DNA of 64,000 nucleotides, taken from contig CM060912.1 of assembly GCA_030737875.1 (NCBI GenBank), positions 127,543,993-127,607,992 of the forward strand. The letters run 5' to 3'. Below the pieces are notes generated by a model. It had not been told where the DNA came from and ran no database searches. It worked only from the letters and a program-made list of their open reading frames with translations. Positions 10,016 through 20,086 of this stretch are shown here, piece by piece (position 1 is the stretch's first letter; each line of letters starts with the position of its first letter). The DNA is from Allium sativum. Lineage: Eukaryota; Streptophyta; Magnoliopsida; Asparagales; Amaryllidaceae. A program made the translations under genes and the position numbers.

Positions 10016-11130
10016 TTGATAAAGGCAGTCCTAGAAGAAGCCCACCATTCCAAGATGGCCGTTAATCCAGGCGGCGATAAGATGTACAGAGACATGAAGA
10101 GGGTTTTCTTTTGGGCTGAGATGAAGAAAGATATGGCCGAATTTGTTTCCCAAAGTTTAGTTTGCCAGCAAGTTAATGCTGAGCAAAAGAAGCCCGGGGG
10201 ATTACTTCATCCTTTGGAGGTTCCTCGGTGTAAATAGGAGAGCATCTATATGGATTTCATAGATGGTTTGCCTAGATCGAAGAAAGGCAACACTAGTATC
10301 TGGGTTGTGGTAGATAGACTCACTAAGAGCGCTCACTTTATTCCAGTTAAGAGCAAGAGGACGGCATCATGGTTGGCAGCAATTTATGTTCGTGAGATAG
10401 TTCGTCTTCATAGGGTGCCTTCCAGCATCATAAGCGATCATAACCCCATTTTTACCAGTGAATTTTGGAGGATCTTGCAACAAGAATTAGGTACACTGTT
10501 GTGTTTGAGCACAGCTTATCATACTCAGACCGATGGACAGACGGAGAGGGTGAACAGGATTCTTGAAGATCTTTTGAGGCTGTGTATCCTAGACTTCGGA
10601 GGGACTTGGGAAGAGCATCTTCCTTTAGTAGAGTTTTCCTACAATAACAGCTATCAGACCAGCATCGGCATGGCACCCTTCGAAGCATTGTACGGACGAC
10701 CCTGTAGATCACCAACTTGTTGGTGGGAATCTACAGAAAGATTATTACTTGGACCAGATATGGTTAGAGAAACGCCCGAAAAGATTGATCTTATTCGACG
10801 GCAGATGAAGACATCTCAAGATAGGCAGAAGTCCTATGTAGATAAGATAAGGACTGACATCGAACTTGAAGTGGGAGACCTAGCTTTTATCAAAGTATCA
10901 CCTCTGGGGAATGTGGTTCGTTTTGGATCAGTACGGAAGTTGGCACCTAGATTTGTGGGACCATTTCCCATAACCGAGAGAATTGGCCAAATGGCCTATA
11001 GAGTAAAGCTTCCAGAAAATCTATCTGGTGTTCATGATGTTTTCCATGTTTCCCATCTACGGAAGTGCCTCCATGACACCGCAGTAATTGTTGAGCTGAG
11101 TGTGTTGGAAGAAGTCGAAGAGGAACGTGA
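10016..11130 (+). pseudogene. E1 integrase remnant
   Basis: Integrase with the zinc-binding N-terminus (EAHHSKMAVNPGG, then SLVCQQVN, where one Cys is lost) and the catalytic core open from 10250 (MDFIDGLPRSKKGN; SDHNPIFTSEFW; DGQTERVNRILED supply the DDE triad region). The GPF/Y-like C-terminal module (LAPRFVGPFPI) and VFHVSHLRK follow. A stop at 10235 (Trp to TAG) separates the two parts. The 322-codon frame 10250-11218 is the longest open stretch in E1. Confidence 0.88.
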
Positions 11131-11305
11131 GGCGATAGTCAGTCGAGTTCCTACCTGTATTCTAGGATCAGAACTTAAGAAGTTATTCAATAAAGAGATC
11201 ATGTTGCTAAAGGTTTAATGGGGAGATAACCTAGAAGATGTGACTTGGGAGACCAAAGACAAGATTCGTGCTTCGTACCCTTTCCTTTTCAAGGGTTGTT
11301 CTTAA
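11131..11305 (+). pseudogene. E1 integrase C-terminal chromodomain remnant
   Basis: After the SHLRK motif and an acidic linker, the sequence reads VPTCILGSELKKL and, past a TAA at 11216 (Gln in E2), VTWETKDKIRASYPFLF to a stop at 11303. This matches the chromodomain of E2 (22350-22500). Chromodomains at this place direct chromovirus integration to heterochromatin. Confidence 0.75.
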
Positions 11306-11871
11306 CTCATTTTTCAAAATTTTATCAGTACTTGTTTTTATCCATAGTATTTTTCGACCTTTAGATAGGAATCCTATGGATGTAAACATGTGTTTAAGAC
11401 ATGTTATGTTTGATGGATGCAAGTGGATGCGAATGTTTGCTAGTGGTTGCCTGTGGACGCATATACAACTCATTAGGCACTAGATCGGCTCAATCACTCA
11501 TACTGCATATGGATGTGTGTGCATTTTCTTTTTGTTTTATGGATGGAAATGGATATATCATCGTATGGATGTTGCATTTGGACGGATGATTGTGCACACA
11601 TATAGAACTTACATGTTATAATAGGATTATCCGCATACATGTTGGTTCATGGCACCAACATACATTGCATTAAGGAGGTCAACTGAATTAGTAGGCTGCC
11701 TGATCTTCACATTAATATTGGGACATATACGCCTACCTTTACATATATTCATGTAAGCATTAGAAATCCTAAAAATAATGGATGCCAGTGATCGATGTAT
11801 GAGTAGATGGATGATGGATGGTAGGATATGCATTCTTCTTAACTTGGAGATTTCAGGGAGAAAATCCTTTA
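11306..11871 (+). other. E1 3' untranslated internal region
   Basis: Noncoding stretch between pol and the polypurine tract. It shares GTGGATGC/GTGGTTGC-rich sequence (11418-11460) and the GGAGATTTC block just before the polypurine tract with E2 (22527-23088) and E4 (40620-41092), so it is an old shared 3' leader. No gene seen. Confidence 0.6.
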
Positions 11872-11882
11872 AGTAGGGGGAA
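11872..11882 (+). other. E1 polypurine tract (degraded)
   Basis: AGTAGGGGGAA directly before the 3' LTR. E2, E4 and E5 have GGAGGGGAGAA or GGTGGGGAGAA here. It would prime plus-strand DNA synthesis. Confidence 0.6.
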
Positions 11883-13327
11883 TATAACACCCATTAATTT
11901 TATTAACATTAAAGAGGATAAATTAAATAATAATTTATTTAATATTCAAAATTTAGGGAAAAGAACTGCGCCATTGCGTCCATCTCGAAATTCTGGTCAA
12001 TATAGACATTTGGTTTGCATAAAACGGACACCGTATGAAGAAGTTAGGAGGGTTTTAAGTTTGTATATGCGCAGAAAGAACATATATACACATATGAGTC
12101 AGACCCTATCCAGAACAGTTCGAAAATCAAAAATTCGTCAAGGCGGCAAATTTCCAGCTCTAGGGAGTCGACCGCCCTAGAGGGGTATCAACACCGGGGT
12201 CTACCCCCCTTAAGGGGTGTCGACTTATGGATCGACCCACCCACAGGGGTGTCGACACCCCTAGGGTTGATGTGGCACTCGGTTTCAAGGGGCCTGGCAG
12301 CTATACATTTGTCCAATTCTCCTATTTTCTTCATTGGAAATCATGGGAGCCAAATGCTGCCGGTGCGCGAACTGAGACGAACCCGTTTTCTTCAAACAAC
12401 TGTTAGTTTTGCAAATCAAATCTAGAGATCAAGATCCATTCTTCATATTTTCTAATCCTAACGAAGTGAGTTTTTAGTTACTTTTAGATTTGAATATTTA
12501 AAAGTAAATGGTGAAAGATTGTGATTTGGATATGTTGTAAACTATGAATCTATGCTAGTGATTAATTCTATACCATGTCATAATAGATCTATTTCTCTAG
12601 ATCTAATGCAATTATGGTTATTCTATTATGTCTCCTTTGTGAATCTTGAATTGTAACTACATTGTGGTTAATGTGAATCTGTTAATTTGGACAGTTACAA
12701 TATAGGTTAGATCCAATTCTTTATGTAAATCACCTTTCACCTATCATATTGTGGTCAATTTAGATATGTTGTAAATTGGACTAGTGAATCCATATTTAGA
12801 TCTAAACATGTTACTATGTCATCCTAATTATGTTAGATCTGTTTTTGTGACCACTTTATAATTATGTTGGATCTAAATAGTTGGACACTTAAATGGTCAA
12901 TTAAGATCTCGTTATGCTCACTATGACATCATAGTTATGTAGAACTAGTAATTGCCACAAGTTCATCAGTTTTTTGCTTATATGTTCACCTTATCACCAT
13001 GCTGGTTTATGTTTATGCCAAGTTATGTTAAAATGATCACTTTGGTTATATTCCCATTATTTTCCCCATTATCGTTTATGACTAGGCTATTTTCTAACCT
13101 AGGCATGCCGCTAATTTATGAGTGTGCTAGTTAGGGAACAGAGGAAAAAGGGTTAATATTGGCAAAATTTTAATATGAACATTTTTGGATATGTAATTCG
13201 AATTATTGGTTAGATTAGGCATTAACACCTATAAAGGGAAAGGTTTAATTAATTGATTAATTAATTGATTAATTAATTAATAGTGGAATGTCTAGTAATT
13301 ACAATTAGTAATTGTAATGGCACTTAT

Positions 13328-13540
13328 GACACGAGGTTAGGTTGCATTAGTGGTGGAAGTCTGCCCGGACCCGACTGGCATATCCAGCAGCCACTAATGT
13401 TGAGCCTAATGTGGGAGGTCTAAGTGCGCAAATACGAATCGAGCTAAGACACGAGGTTAGGCCCAACTGTGGAATAAGATTGCCCAGACCCGATCGACAT
13501 ATCCAGCATCCACACGTTGTAGGCCTAATGTGGGAGGTCT
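13328..13540 (+). other. E1 3' LTR hairpin module pair
   Basis: Two tandem modules (13328-13421, 13448-13540). The first pairs TTAGG/CCTAA plus CATTAGTGG/CCACTAATG; the second pairs TTAGGCC/GGCCTAA. The loop of the first has CCGGACCCGACTGG, itself able to form a short CCGG/CTGG stem. Confidence 0.6.
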
Positions 13541-14464
13541 AATCCATTATGAACCATACATGGACATGGTAAAGAATTGGACAACTTAACCAAATCTAAT
13601 CCATAGGGATTGTATGATTGTGAACTAAAGTTAGGGTGAAGTAAATTGATTGGATAGTGGATGGGTTAAGCAAATCTGGAGGGGGTGGGTAATGTTTACA
13701 TATAGGCCCACAAACTTAACTCGATATGGTTATGTAATTAAAGACACCTAGTGGTATACATAACCGGAGGAAAATATAAAAGTTATGTAATTAAAGACAG
13801 CTGTTAGGGTAAGCATAACTGAATAGGGCTATGTAATTAAAGACACCTAGTGGTATACGTAGTTAGTGAAAAACCTAGTGGGGGATACAAGACAAAGAGG
13901 AGAGCTTGTATCATATTGTGTGGGACCCATTTCAGTCAGTAACCTGGAGTAAGTATCAAATAAAATACTCCGTGCTAGGCAGAGAGGGGACACGCTTACT
14001 AACTGATTGTAAGAGATCCAAACGTGGAGGACGGTGTGGCCGGCGCAAACTGACTAGGTCATGTGCGTGCATGTGCCGGGAAGAGGGGGATGAGACGACT
14101 ATGGCACCAATAGATATGGGGCTGTGCATATCAGTGAGGGGTTGCGCTATAGGACGTCATACATTCTACTGTGGGGCCAGCACAGAGTATCTACGGAGTA
14201 GTGAGCCGATCGATTAGGATAGTGTTTAGGGTACATTTGGACGTATGCCCTAAGTCTACCACCTTATAGTAGAAGGGATCATCTCATTCTAGTTGTACTA
14301 GTAATAGTGCAGAGTAATCATTAGAGAAGCGTATACACCTTATCCTTTCAACCTTGTCATGGCTCCCATTTGTGTAGTGATCTCCCTTGTTCACCTTATA
14401 TGCCTGTCATGTTACTTTTATTTTTTTACTCGCTAAAAGTCATAAGACTCGCCAGACTTTATGT

Positions 14465-14512
14465 CTGACCCTTTTGTTTCCTCCTCTTTCTTCCGTTCCC
14501 CCCTCCCCCCAG
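14465..14512 (+). other. splice-acceptor-like site in E1 3' LTR
   Basis: CTGAC (branch-point type) at 14465, then a pyrimidine-rich stretch ending CCCCCCAG/GTT at 14512. The same arrangement is found in E2 (47723-47778), E4 (38718-38762) and E5 (54174-54132, minus). Confidence 0.45.
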
Positions 14513-14878
14513 GTTCTCTGGGAGGAAACACTCAGGCTCAGTCAGGACTCACATATCATCTTGCTAGAGCTGCTTTCGAAGTATGGCTCAAGTTTTTATC
14601 TCTACTATTGCTTTGTCTCTTTTACTTGGGGAATTATGTTTTCTTTTAAGTATTTATGTACTTCGAAGTTGAAAGACAGAAGTTATGTTGTTGTAAGGGT
14701 TTTTGAGACTCATGGTATTTTGAACCACGCTGTATGATTTGGGTTTGAAATAATTTAAATTTTTTCTATTATCTTATTTATGTATGTATTGTAAAATTAT
14801 GTGTCTGTTTACCTATAATGCTCCACGAAACTTATTGCACTCCCTTTGTGAGTGAATAAACGGACATGGGGTGTCACA

Positions 14879-14883
14879 CTCCT
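14879..14883. other. E1 right target site duplication
   Basis: CTCCT, one substitution from the left copy TTCCT. Confidence 0.7.
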
Positions 14884-15057
14884 GTATTGTATAAAATAAA
14901 GTCGTGCCTTCAAGATTGAATCTTCCATTCACATAGCATATGCCGTTTAGTGTCCAGGGCCAACGTTTTTGTAATTTTTGAATCATATGACTTAATTTAA
15001 AGTATATAATCAAATTTCTAATTAAATACTTGTACATAAAAGTTTGACCTTTTACTA

Positions 15058-15113
15058 AGACATTTGGTCTTGTAACATGATTCTTGCTTTCTGAGTTTAA
15101 TTCAGAAATGCCT
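15058..15113 (+). pseudogene. tRNA-Pro relic A, unit 3
   Basis: AGACATTTGGTCTTGTAAC...AGAAATGCCT, with the same anticodon-arm deletion as the other A relics. Confidence 0.65.
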
Positions 15114-15257
15114 CTTCCTTTTTCAAAAATTCAATTTCAAATGGTGCACTTTTGAAATACTATCATGCAAACTTTTGCGTATTTTTCCTTTTACGTGAGT
15201 GTGGTGGCAACCGTTAGTTGTATATTTGTTACAAGACCTCTGCCTACAGGTCATCGA

Positions 15258-15300
15258 GGACAGTCGATTTAGTAGTATGATTCTTGCTCTCGGAATGCCT
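15258..15300 (+). pseudogene. tRNA-Pro relic B, unit 3
   Basis: GGACAGTCGATTTAGTAG...CTCGGAATGCCT, the 43-nt centrally deleted form. Confidence 0.7.
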
Positions 15301-15412
15301 TTCTCTTCTCAATGAACTTTAATTCATAAGTAGGCTTATTTGAAGATACTTATAAAGCTACTACGTAATTTGACTTTCATGCTACAAATCTATCCTTTCA
15401 GGTTGTGTATTT

Positions 15413-15466
15413 GACTATTTGGTCCCATCACTTGATTCTCACTTAGGCCGGGGGATACCTAATATT
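15413..15466 (+). pseudogene. tRNA-Pro relic D, unit 3 (weak)
   Basis: The same ATTTGGTCCC...ATGATTCT relic, 164 bp before the full copy. Confidence 0.45.
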
Positions 15467-15576
15467 ATGGAAAAATTAGGCTTATTTTAAAGATGATATT
15501 CTTTCCAGGTTCTTCATAAATTGACCTTTAGTTGCATGCTATCTCAAGACCTGTACACGTCAACTATTTCATCATA

Positions 15577-15648
15577 GGGCATTTGGTCTAGTGGTATGAT
15601 TCTCGCTTTGGGTGCGAGAGGTCCCGAGTTTGATTCTCGGAATGCCTC
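15577..15648 (+). tRNA. tRNA-Pro(UGG) copy 3, mutated B box
   Basis: 72 nt with intact acceptor 5' strand, D arm and anticodon arm (loop TTTGGGT, UGG). Two changes from the perfect copy: the T loop reads TTTGATT (C56 to T, in the internal promoter B box and the D/T tertiary contact) and the acceptor ends AATGCCT, giving a G1-U72 wobble. E2 is inserted only 12-16 bp past the tRNA 3' end. Reduced or absent function is likely. Confidence 0.8.
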
Positions 15649-15659
15649 CTTTTCGTTTT

Positions 15660-15664
15660 GCATT
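15660..15664. other. E2 left target site duplication GCATT
   Basis: GCATT precedes the E2 TG start; a perfect copy follows its end at 48162-48166. Confidence 0.9.
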
Positions 15665-15877
15665 TGTAACACCCCGAATTTTCAGTTAAAAGTAAAATTA
15701 ACAAATTAAAGTATTATTTAATTATAAATTATGGAATTAAGGGAAATGCGTTACGCCATTGCGTTCGTCTCGGAATTCTGCTTGAGATAGAGTCCGAGTT
15801 TGCGTAAAACGGATACCGTATGAAGAAGATATGGACGAACGAAGTTAGGCAGAAAAACCAAAAAGGTCCAGAATGCA

Positions 15878-15977
15878 CTGGCGCCCTTGGGAAGTGCACC
15901 AGAACAAAATTGCACTGGCGCACTTGGGAAGTGCGCCAGTACAAATTTGCGCTGGCGCACCTGCCATGTGTGCCCAG
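15878..15977. promoter_or_regulatory. three tandem short hairpins (GGCGC type) in E2 5' LTR
   Basis: Copies at 15878-15902, 15915-15939 and 15952-15977. The middle one is perfect: CTGGCGCACTT, loop GGG, AAGTGCGCCAG. The outer two have substitutions. The 3' LTR has the same set at 23315, 23352 and 23389, where the first two are perfect. They sit where E1, E4 and E5 carry GTCGAC palindromes. Confidence 0.7.
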
Positions 15978-16150
15978 GCCGAGCAGAAACCTGCTTGGTC
16001 AGGCCCTGGCTGGCCTGGTCGGGTTCTGGTCGATTTCTGAGGCTTGGCTGTGTCACTAGGGCTGAATTGTCGCTTTCTGATTGGCTTCTCTTGAGATTGA
16101 TGGTCTGGATTAACTCTAGCTTCATCGACGGCTTAAATCAATCTGAAATT

Positions 16151-16160
16151 CTATAAATAT
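16151..16160 (+). promoter_or_regulatory. E2 5' LTR TATA box
   Basis: CTATAAATAT followed by AACTCAACACTCAACC, about 175 bp after the short hairpins; the same sequence is in the 3' LTR near 23590. Likely core promoter. Confidence 0.6.
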
Positions 16161-16356
16161 AACTCAACACTCAACCTAAATTCACACAAATAAAATAGAA
16201 CTAAAGCCGTCATGCTGCTGGAAGGAAACTAGGAGTAGCCGTCAGTTAGAGAAAGCTTAGAGACGAGCCAAATTAAAGTTAAAGCAAAACGTTTGTCTAC
16301 CCAAAGGAAAGCAATTCAAATTCAGAACTTAGAAATCAGAAAACAAGACCGTCGTT

Positions 16357-16370
16357 TGTTGTAAGTATAG
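16357..16370 (+). other. splice-donor-like site in E2 5' LTR
   Basis: TGTT/GTAAGTATAG, a strong match to the plant 5' splice site, about 210 bp after the TATA box. E5 has GTAAGT and E4 GTAAGC at the equivalent place; E1 has GTGAGT. Confidence 0.45.
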
Positions 16371-17437
16371 TGATTTTTCCGATGTGAATAAAAGTTAGGA
16401 TTTGATTCGATGTAAAGTGGAAATGGATTTGTGTTATTATGTAACAACGATGTTAATTTATATCTATGTATTGAAATGATTGTGGTATTGTGATGTTTGT
16501 GGTATAGTTGAGTTGATATTGATCCTATTGTACATTTAGAATCACATGCAAGTTGTATAGTTCATGTTGTAATCGACACCTATATGTTTATGTGATTATA
16601 TAGGTTGTACGTGATTAAGATTTCATGTATATATATATGCTATAATCTCTATGCCTAAAAGATTATTTTCATATACATGTTCCTATGTTTATACAAAAGT
16701 TGCAAGTTCCTAATTGGATCCATGCCAAGTTCCACTTTAGTACATGTTTCATGTTGTAGTTGGACATATGATTTGGTTCTAGTTCACATGTGATAAAATT
16801 ATACATACTGAACATGTCATATTCTTGTCATATGCTAGTGATGTTCGATGTTATGCCTAGATCAAAACATGTTTAGGCTTATGTTGTCTAAATCATATGC
16901 TAATTCATGTGACACATGTTTAGTTAGATTCCCCTTTTTAATGCAAGTTCACATGATAAGTTGAAACCTATGATCTAGTCTATGTTGCAAATTCACATAT
17001 ATGTATGTTGACTATTTTGCAAGTTCACACCTATGATGTTCATATTGACTATGCCAAAAATGCAAAGTTTACACCTATGTCATGTTTATGTTTATGAATT
17101 CCCTTATGCCAATTTTGTGTGCGCTAAATTAGGCTAAGTTTTTAGCCTAATATTATATGTTAAAAACTATGTGGACGAAAATTAGGCTAAGATTGTTAGC
17201 CTAATATTTAGACGGGGTAACGTGGGGAATATTGGTAAAACTTGTCAAAAATTGGTAAAAATATATGAAATTGGCATGTTAGTCACGTGCCAAAATTTGG
17301 TGGCATTTAAATGGTATAAATCCTTATACCAAAAATGTTAAACTTGGAAAGTGGGCCACAACATTTAATTGTTGACAAATTTACATATAACAAGTAATAA
17401 AGACAAATATGTAAATTTAGAAAATATGAGTATGCTT

Positions 17438-17640
17438 AACACGAGGTTGGATTGAGTTGTGATGTAAACCTGCCCGGATCCAGCCGGCTATCCAGTAGTC
17501 ACAACAATACCTATCCAATGTCGGTGGTTAAGCATGGATCCCAATAAGGACCCAAGGTTAGACTGAGTTACGGTGTAAATTTGCCCGGAACCAACCGACA
17601 CATCCAGTAACTGTAACAATACCTGTCTAATGTGAGTGGT
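17438..17640 (+). other. E2 5' LTR hairpin module pair
   Basis: Module 1 (17438-17528): TTGGAT/ATCCAA outer stem and TTGTGA/TCACAA inner stem around CCCGGATCCAGCCGG. Module 2 (17549-17640): TTAGAC/GTCTAA and GTTACGGT/ACTGTAAC (one G-U) around CCCGGAACCAACCGA. Confidence 0.65.
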
Positions 17641-18001
17641 TGGTGCTTTAAAAAGCTAAGGACAGACAAGTCAGGATGGTAGGGTTAAGTTAACTAAAAC
17701 ACTTAACCAATTCAACATGTTAATTTAAACTGATGGGTGAGGTTAGGTAAATACAGACACTTAACCACTTAACATGTTTGACTAGAAAACCCTAGTAACG
17801 GGGACCCATTTCAGCAGTAACCCAATTAGGTATCATGGTACCCTAAAACTAGGCAGGGTGGGGCACGATTACTGGGTTGATTGTAAGCAGCCAAAAGCGA
17901 CGACGGCGGTGTGTTTATCTGTGACTTTTACTTAAAAACCGCCACCAAAGTTAAGGCATTCCCTTTGTGAGTGACCTTAATGGAGGGTGGGGTGTTTCAC
18001 T

Positions 18002-18013
18002 TGGTATCAGAGC
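18002..18013 (+). other. E2 primer binding site (tRNA-iMet)
   Basis: TGGTATCAGAGC, two bases after the LTR end, complementary to the 3' end of plant initiator tRNA-Met. Confidence 0.88.
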
Positions 18014-18182
18014 GCAGTTTTACCAGACTAGATAAAAGTTTTTGAAACTATTTTCAAAAAGAAGTCTAAAGAAGCATTGTTTTCAAGAAAAAGAGTTATT
18101 TTTTTAAAAGGAATAATTTCCCAAAAGTCATATGCACTATCTCTCTATCATTTGTCTTGAATACTTTCCTTTTTGTTCCTGC

Positions 18183-18989
18183 ATGTCTGGAGATCTTAAC
18201 ATTCCGGAAGGAGTACCGATACCCGGTTGGTTCTGAAGGTACCTAGAGGCTAGGGCCAATGGTGCGGGCCCAGCAGACATTCCTCCTCCAACAGTGGCAG
18301 TGGTTCCTCCTCCTCCTCGTGGAAATACTTTCGCTAAGACGTGTAGAGACTTCAAGGCTATGGGTGGAAAGGACTTTTATGGAACTGAATCATTTGTGGC
18401 AGCAAGGAACTGGCTGAAGGAGACCGAGGACTTGTTCGTCATCTTCAAAGATGACGATAGGCAAAAGATACAACTAGCAGTGTGGTTGCTTAAAGATGAA
18501 GCTTCCTATTGGTGGGAAGTTACCCATACTGAGAGGCCAGTGGAGACTTGGGAAGATTTCAGGATGAGGTTTGAGATGAAATTCCTCTCCCAAGCTGAAA
18601 GAAGCCTGCAAATAGAGAAGTTCCTAACTCTTAAGCAAGGAAGTATGATGATCAAGGAGTATGTCAATCAGTTTAATCAGCTAGCCAGATTTGGGCTGGA
18701 TTTGGTAAACACCCAACACAAGAAGGCCCTTCGCTTCGTCAAAGGTCTGAATGAGCCTCTACACAGCCTTGCAATGACCCATATACCCACGGCAGCGACT
18801 TATGAAAGCTTGGTGGAGATGGCGCTGCTACACGAGGAAGATAAAGGCAAGAAAGAGGCAACGGTGGAAGTGCCTCAAGAAAAGAAAGAGGGTTACAGGC
18901 TAAGAAGACAGACTTCAAGAAAGGCGGGAAAAACAACAAAACCCGTGAAAAGAGAAGGTGCAATTTCTATGGCATTGTGGGACATATAG
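18183..18989 (+). pseudogene. E2 gag (broken)
   Basis: Starts MSGDLNIPEGVPIPGWF at ATG 18183 and meets a TGA at 18234 where E1 has CGT (Arg), a probable CGA-to-TGA change. The rest is open from 18237 and in the same frame as 18294-18989: linker rich in Pro, then the Gag capsid domain (ARNWLKETEDLF, WLLKDEASYWWEV, FEMKFLSQAER, QFNQLARFGLDL, ALRFVKGL), about 200 residues. A frameshift near 18900 throws the zinc-knuckle region into another frame. Basic, Lys-rich tail. Role: forms the virus-like particle and packages element RNA. Confidence 0.88.
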
Positions 18990-20086
18990 CAAAAGACTGC
19001 AGGAAGAAGAAGGCAAAGATGAATGGTGGTTGTATCCATTGTGGAGAGACTGGACACTTGGCTAAGGACTGCCCAAAGAAGCGAGGGCAGGGACAGAGGA
19101 CTGGATCCACCTCAGGGGGACAGGTTCACGCGCTGGTGGCACCTCCAAAGGAACGAGGTAGAAATATTTTTGTAGAAAGCTTAGTTTATCTTTATGATCA
19201 TCCAGTTCGCACTCTCTTTGATTCTGGTGCATCGCACTCCTTTATTTCATCTGCCTTAGTAGAATCTCTGCACCTAGACACTAGTATGGTAGAAGATCCC
19301 TTGGTTGTTTCAAATCCAATTGGGGGCTCGGCTTATTTGTCGATGGTTTGCTTGGATTTGAAAATCTCTATTCTAAGTGTTGAATTTAGATGTAGTGCCT
19401 TTGTTTTGGGCTTCTCAGGATATGGACTGATCTTAGGCATGGACTGGTTATCCAGTAATGGTGCCATTCTTGATTGTGAGAAAAGAGTGGTTAGACTCTT
19501 GACTCGACTCGGTAACACTCTAGAAATTTCTTGTAATCCCTTGAATGCTGTTATGCTTAGTTATCTAGAGTCTCTTAATGCTTCTGTTGAGAATTTGCAG
19601 TCGGTTAGAGTGGTCCGGGAATATCCGGATGTCTTTGAAGAGGTAAAGGGTTTACCTCCGAGGCGGGAAATAGACTTCCGCATATATCTTGTTGATAATG
19701 CAAAGCCTGTAGCTTTACCTGTCAGACACATGGCTCCAAAGGAGAGAAAGGAACTCAGTAAGCAAGTTAAGGAGCTTCTCGAGAAGGGGTTTATAAGGTG
19801 GAGTATCTCGGAATGGGGTGCTCCAGTGGTGTTCGCCACCAAAGCAGCTGGTTCACTACGTCTTTGTGTGGACTATAGGGAGCTAAACAAGCTGACTAAG
19901 AAGAATAGACACCCGCTTCCCCGAATAGACGATTTGTTTGATCAGCTTGTAGGTGCGTCGGTCTTCTCCCAACTTGATCTGACTACTGGGTTCCATCAGC
20001 TAAGGGTAGCTGAAGATAGCATTGATAAAACGGCGTTCAGAACCCCCGAGGTTTCTATGAGTGGCTTGTCATGCCTTTCGGTTTGA
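18977..20086 (+). pseudogene. E2 nucleocapsid-protease-RT N-terminal fragment
   Basis: A 369-codon open stretch. A first knuckle just upstream has Tyr for the second Cys. The second is intact: C19, C22, H27, C32 ([14 protein letters not shown]). The protease motif FDSGASHSF lies at residues 81-89 with catalytic Asp82, and ILGMDWL is the second conserved protease block. RT begins after the EYPDVFEE and [10 protein letters not shown] linker, with [20 protein letters not shown] and the motif-A region [11 protein letters not shown]. One G is missing near 20050 (GAGGTTTC for GAGGGTTTC), which shifts the frame before the FVDD box. The upstream ATG at 18977 is not a real start; this is the middle of a polyprotein. 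Confidence 0.9.

Larger units (their letters stand above)
4006..14878 (+). mobile_element. E1: decayed Ty3/Gypsy chromovirus (Tekay/Del-like)
   Basis: A 10.9-kb LTR retrotransposon inserted in array unit 3. It starts TGTAACACCCCG and ends GGGGTGTCACA, with two related LTRs of about 3 kb (4006-6893 and 11883-14878) and an internal region holding gag, protease, reverse transcriptase, RNase H, integrase and a C-terminal chromodomain, in that order. This order and the chromodomain are typical of chromoviruses; the Tekay/Del placement is from memory of the family. Many in-frame stops and frameshifts are present. The 3' end of the 5' LTR, the primer site and the start of the leader are deleted, so the copy cannot replicate. 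Confidence 0.9.
11883..14878 (+). repeat. E1 3' LTR
   Basis: A 2996-bp LTR. The first two bases read TA in place of TG; the end is GGGGTGTCACA. Compared with the 5' LTR it keeps the true 3' end and an extra palindrome cluster (about 12165-12240 with GTCGAC repeats). It carries a donor-like GTGAGT at 12466, hairpin modules at 13328-13421 and 13448-13540, and an intact acceptor-like site at 14465-14512. Confidence 0.88.
14884..15648 (+). repeat. tRNA-Pro array unit 3, right part
   Basis: Resumes the unit broken at 4005, with relics A, B and D and full tRNA copy 3. Confidence 0.85.
15665..17999 (+). repeat. E2 5' LTR with a ~780-bp internal deletion
   Basis: 2335 bp against 3116 bp for the reassembled 3' LTR. 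The sequence jumps from GACGGCGGTG (about 17913) to TGTTTATCTGTGAC, which in the 3' LTR are separated by about 780 bp (47291-48072); a shared GTG at the joint suggests microhomology-mediated loss. The lost part includes the splice-acceptor-like region. It retains the upstream module (15751-15833), hairpin repeats (15878-15977), TATA box, donor-like site and both hairpin modules. Confidence 0.88.

Noticed and set aside
11818..12180. 120-codon frame across the E1 polypurine tract and 3' LTR start
   Set aside because: It spans the internal/LTR border and the conserved upstream module, which shows noncoding conservation in other families.
4006..14878. Integrated pararetrovirus as the source of E1 or E2
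   Set aside because: The order PR-RT-RH-IN with LTRs, PBS, PPT and 5-bp target duplications is that of an LTR retrotransposon; no movement or coat protein is seen.
15751..16125. Frames on both strands over the GGCGC hairpins
   Set aside because: Open on both strands because of GC-rich inverted repeats; broken differently in the other LTR. Not coding.
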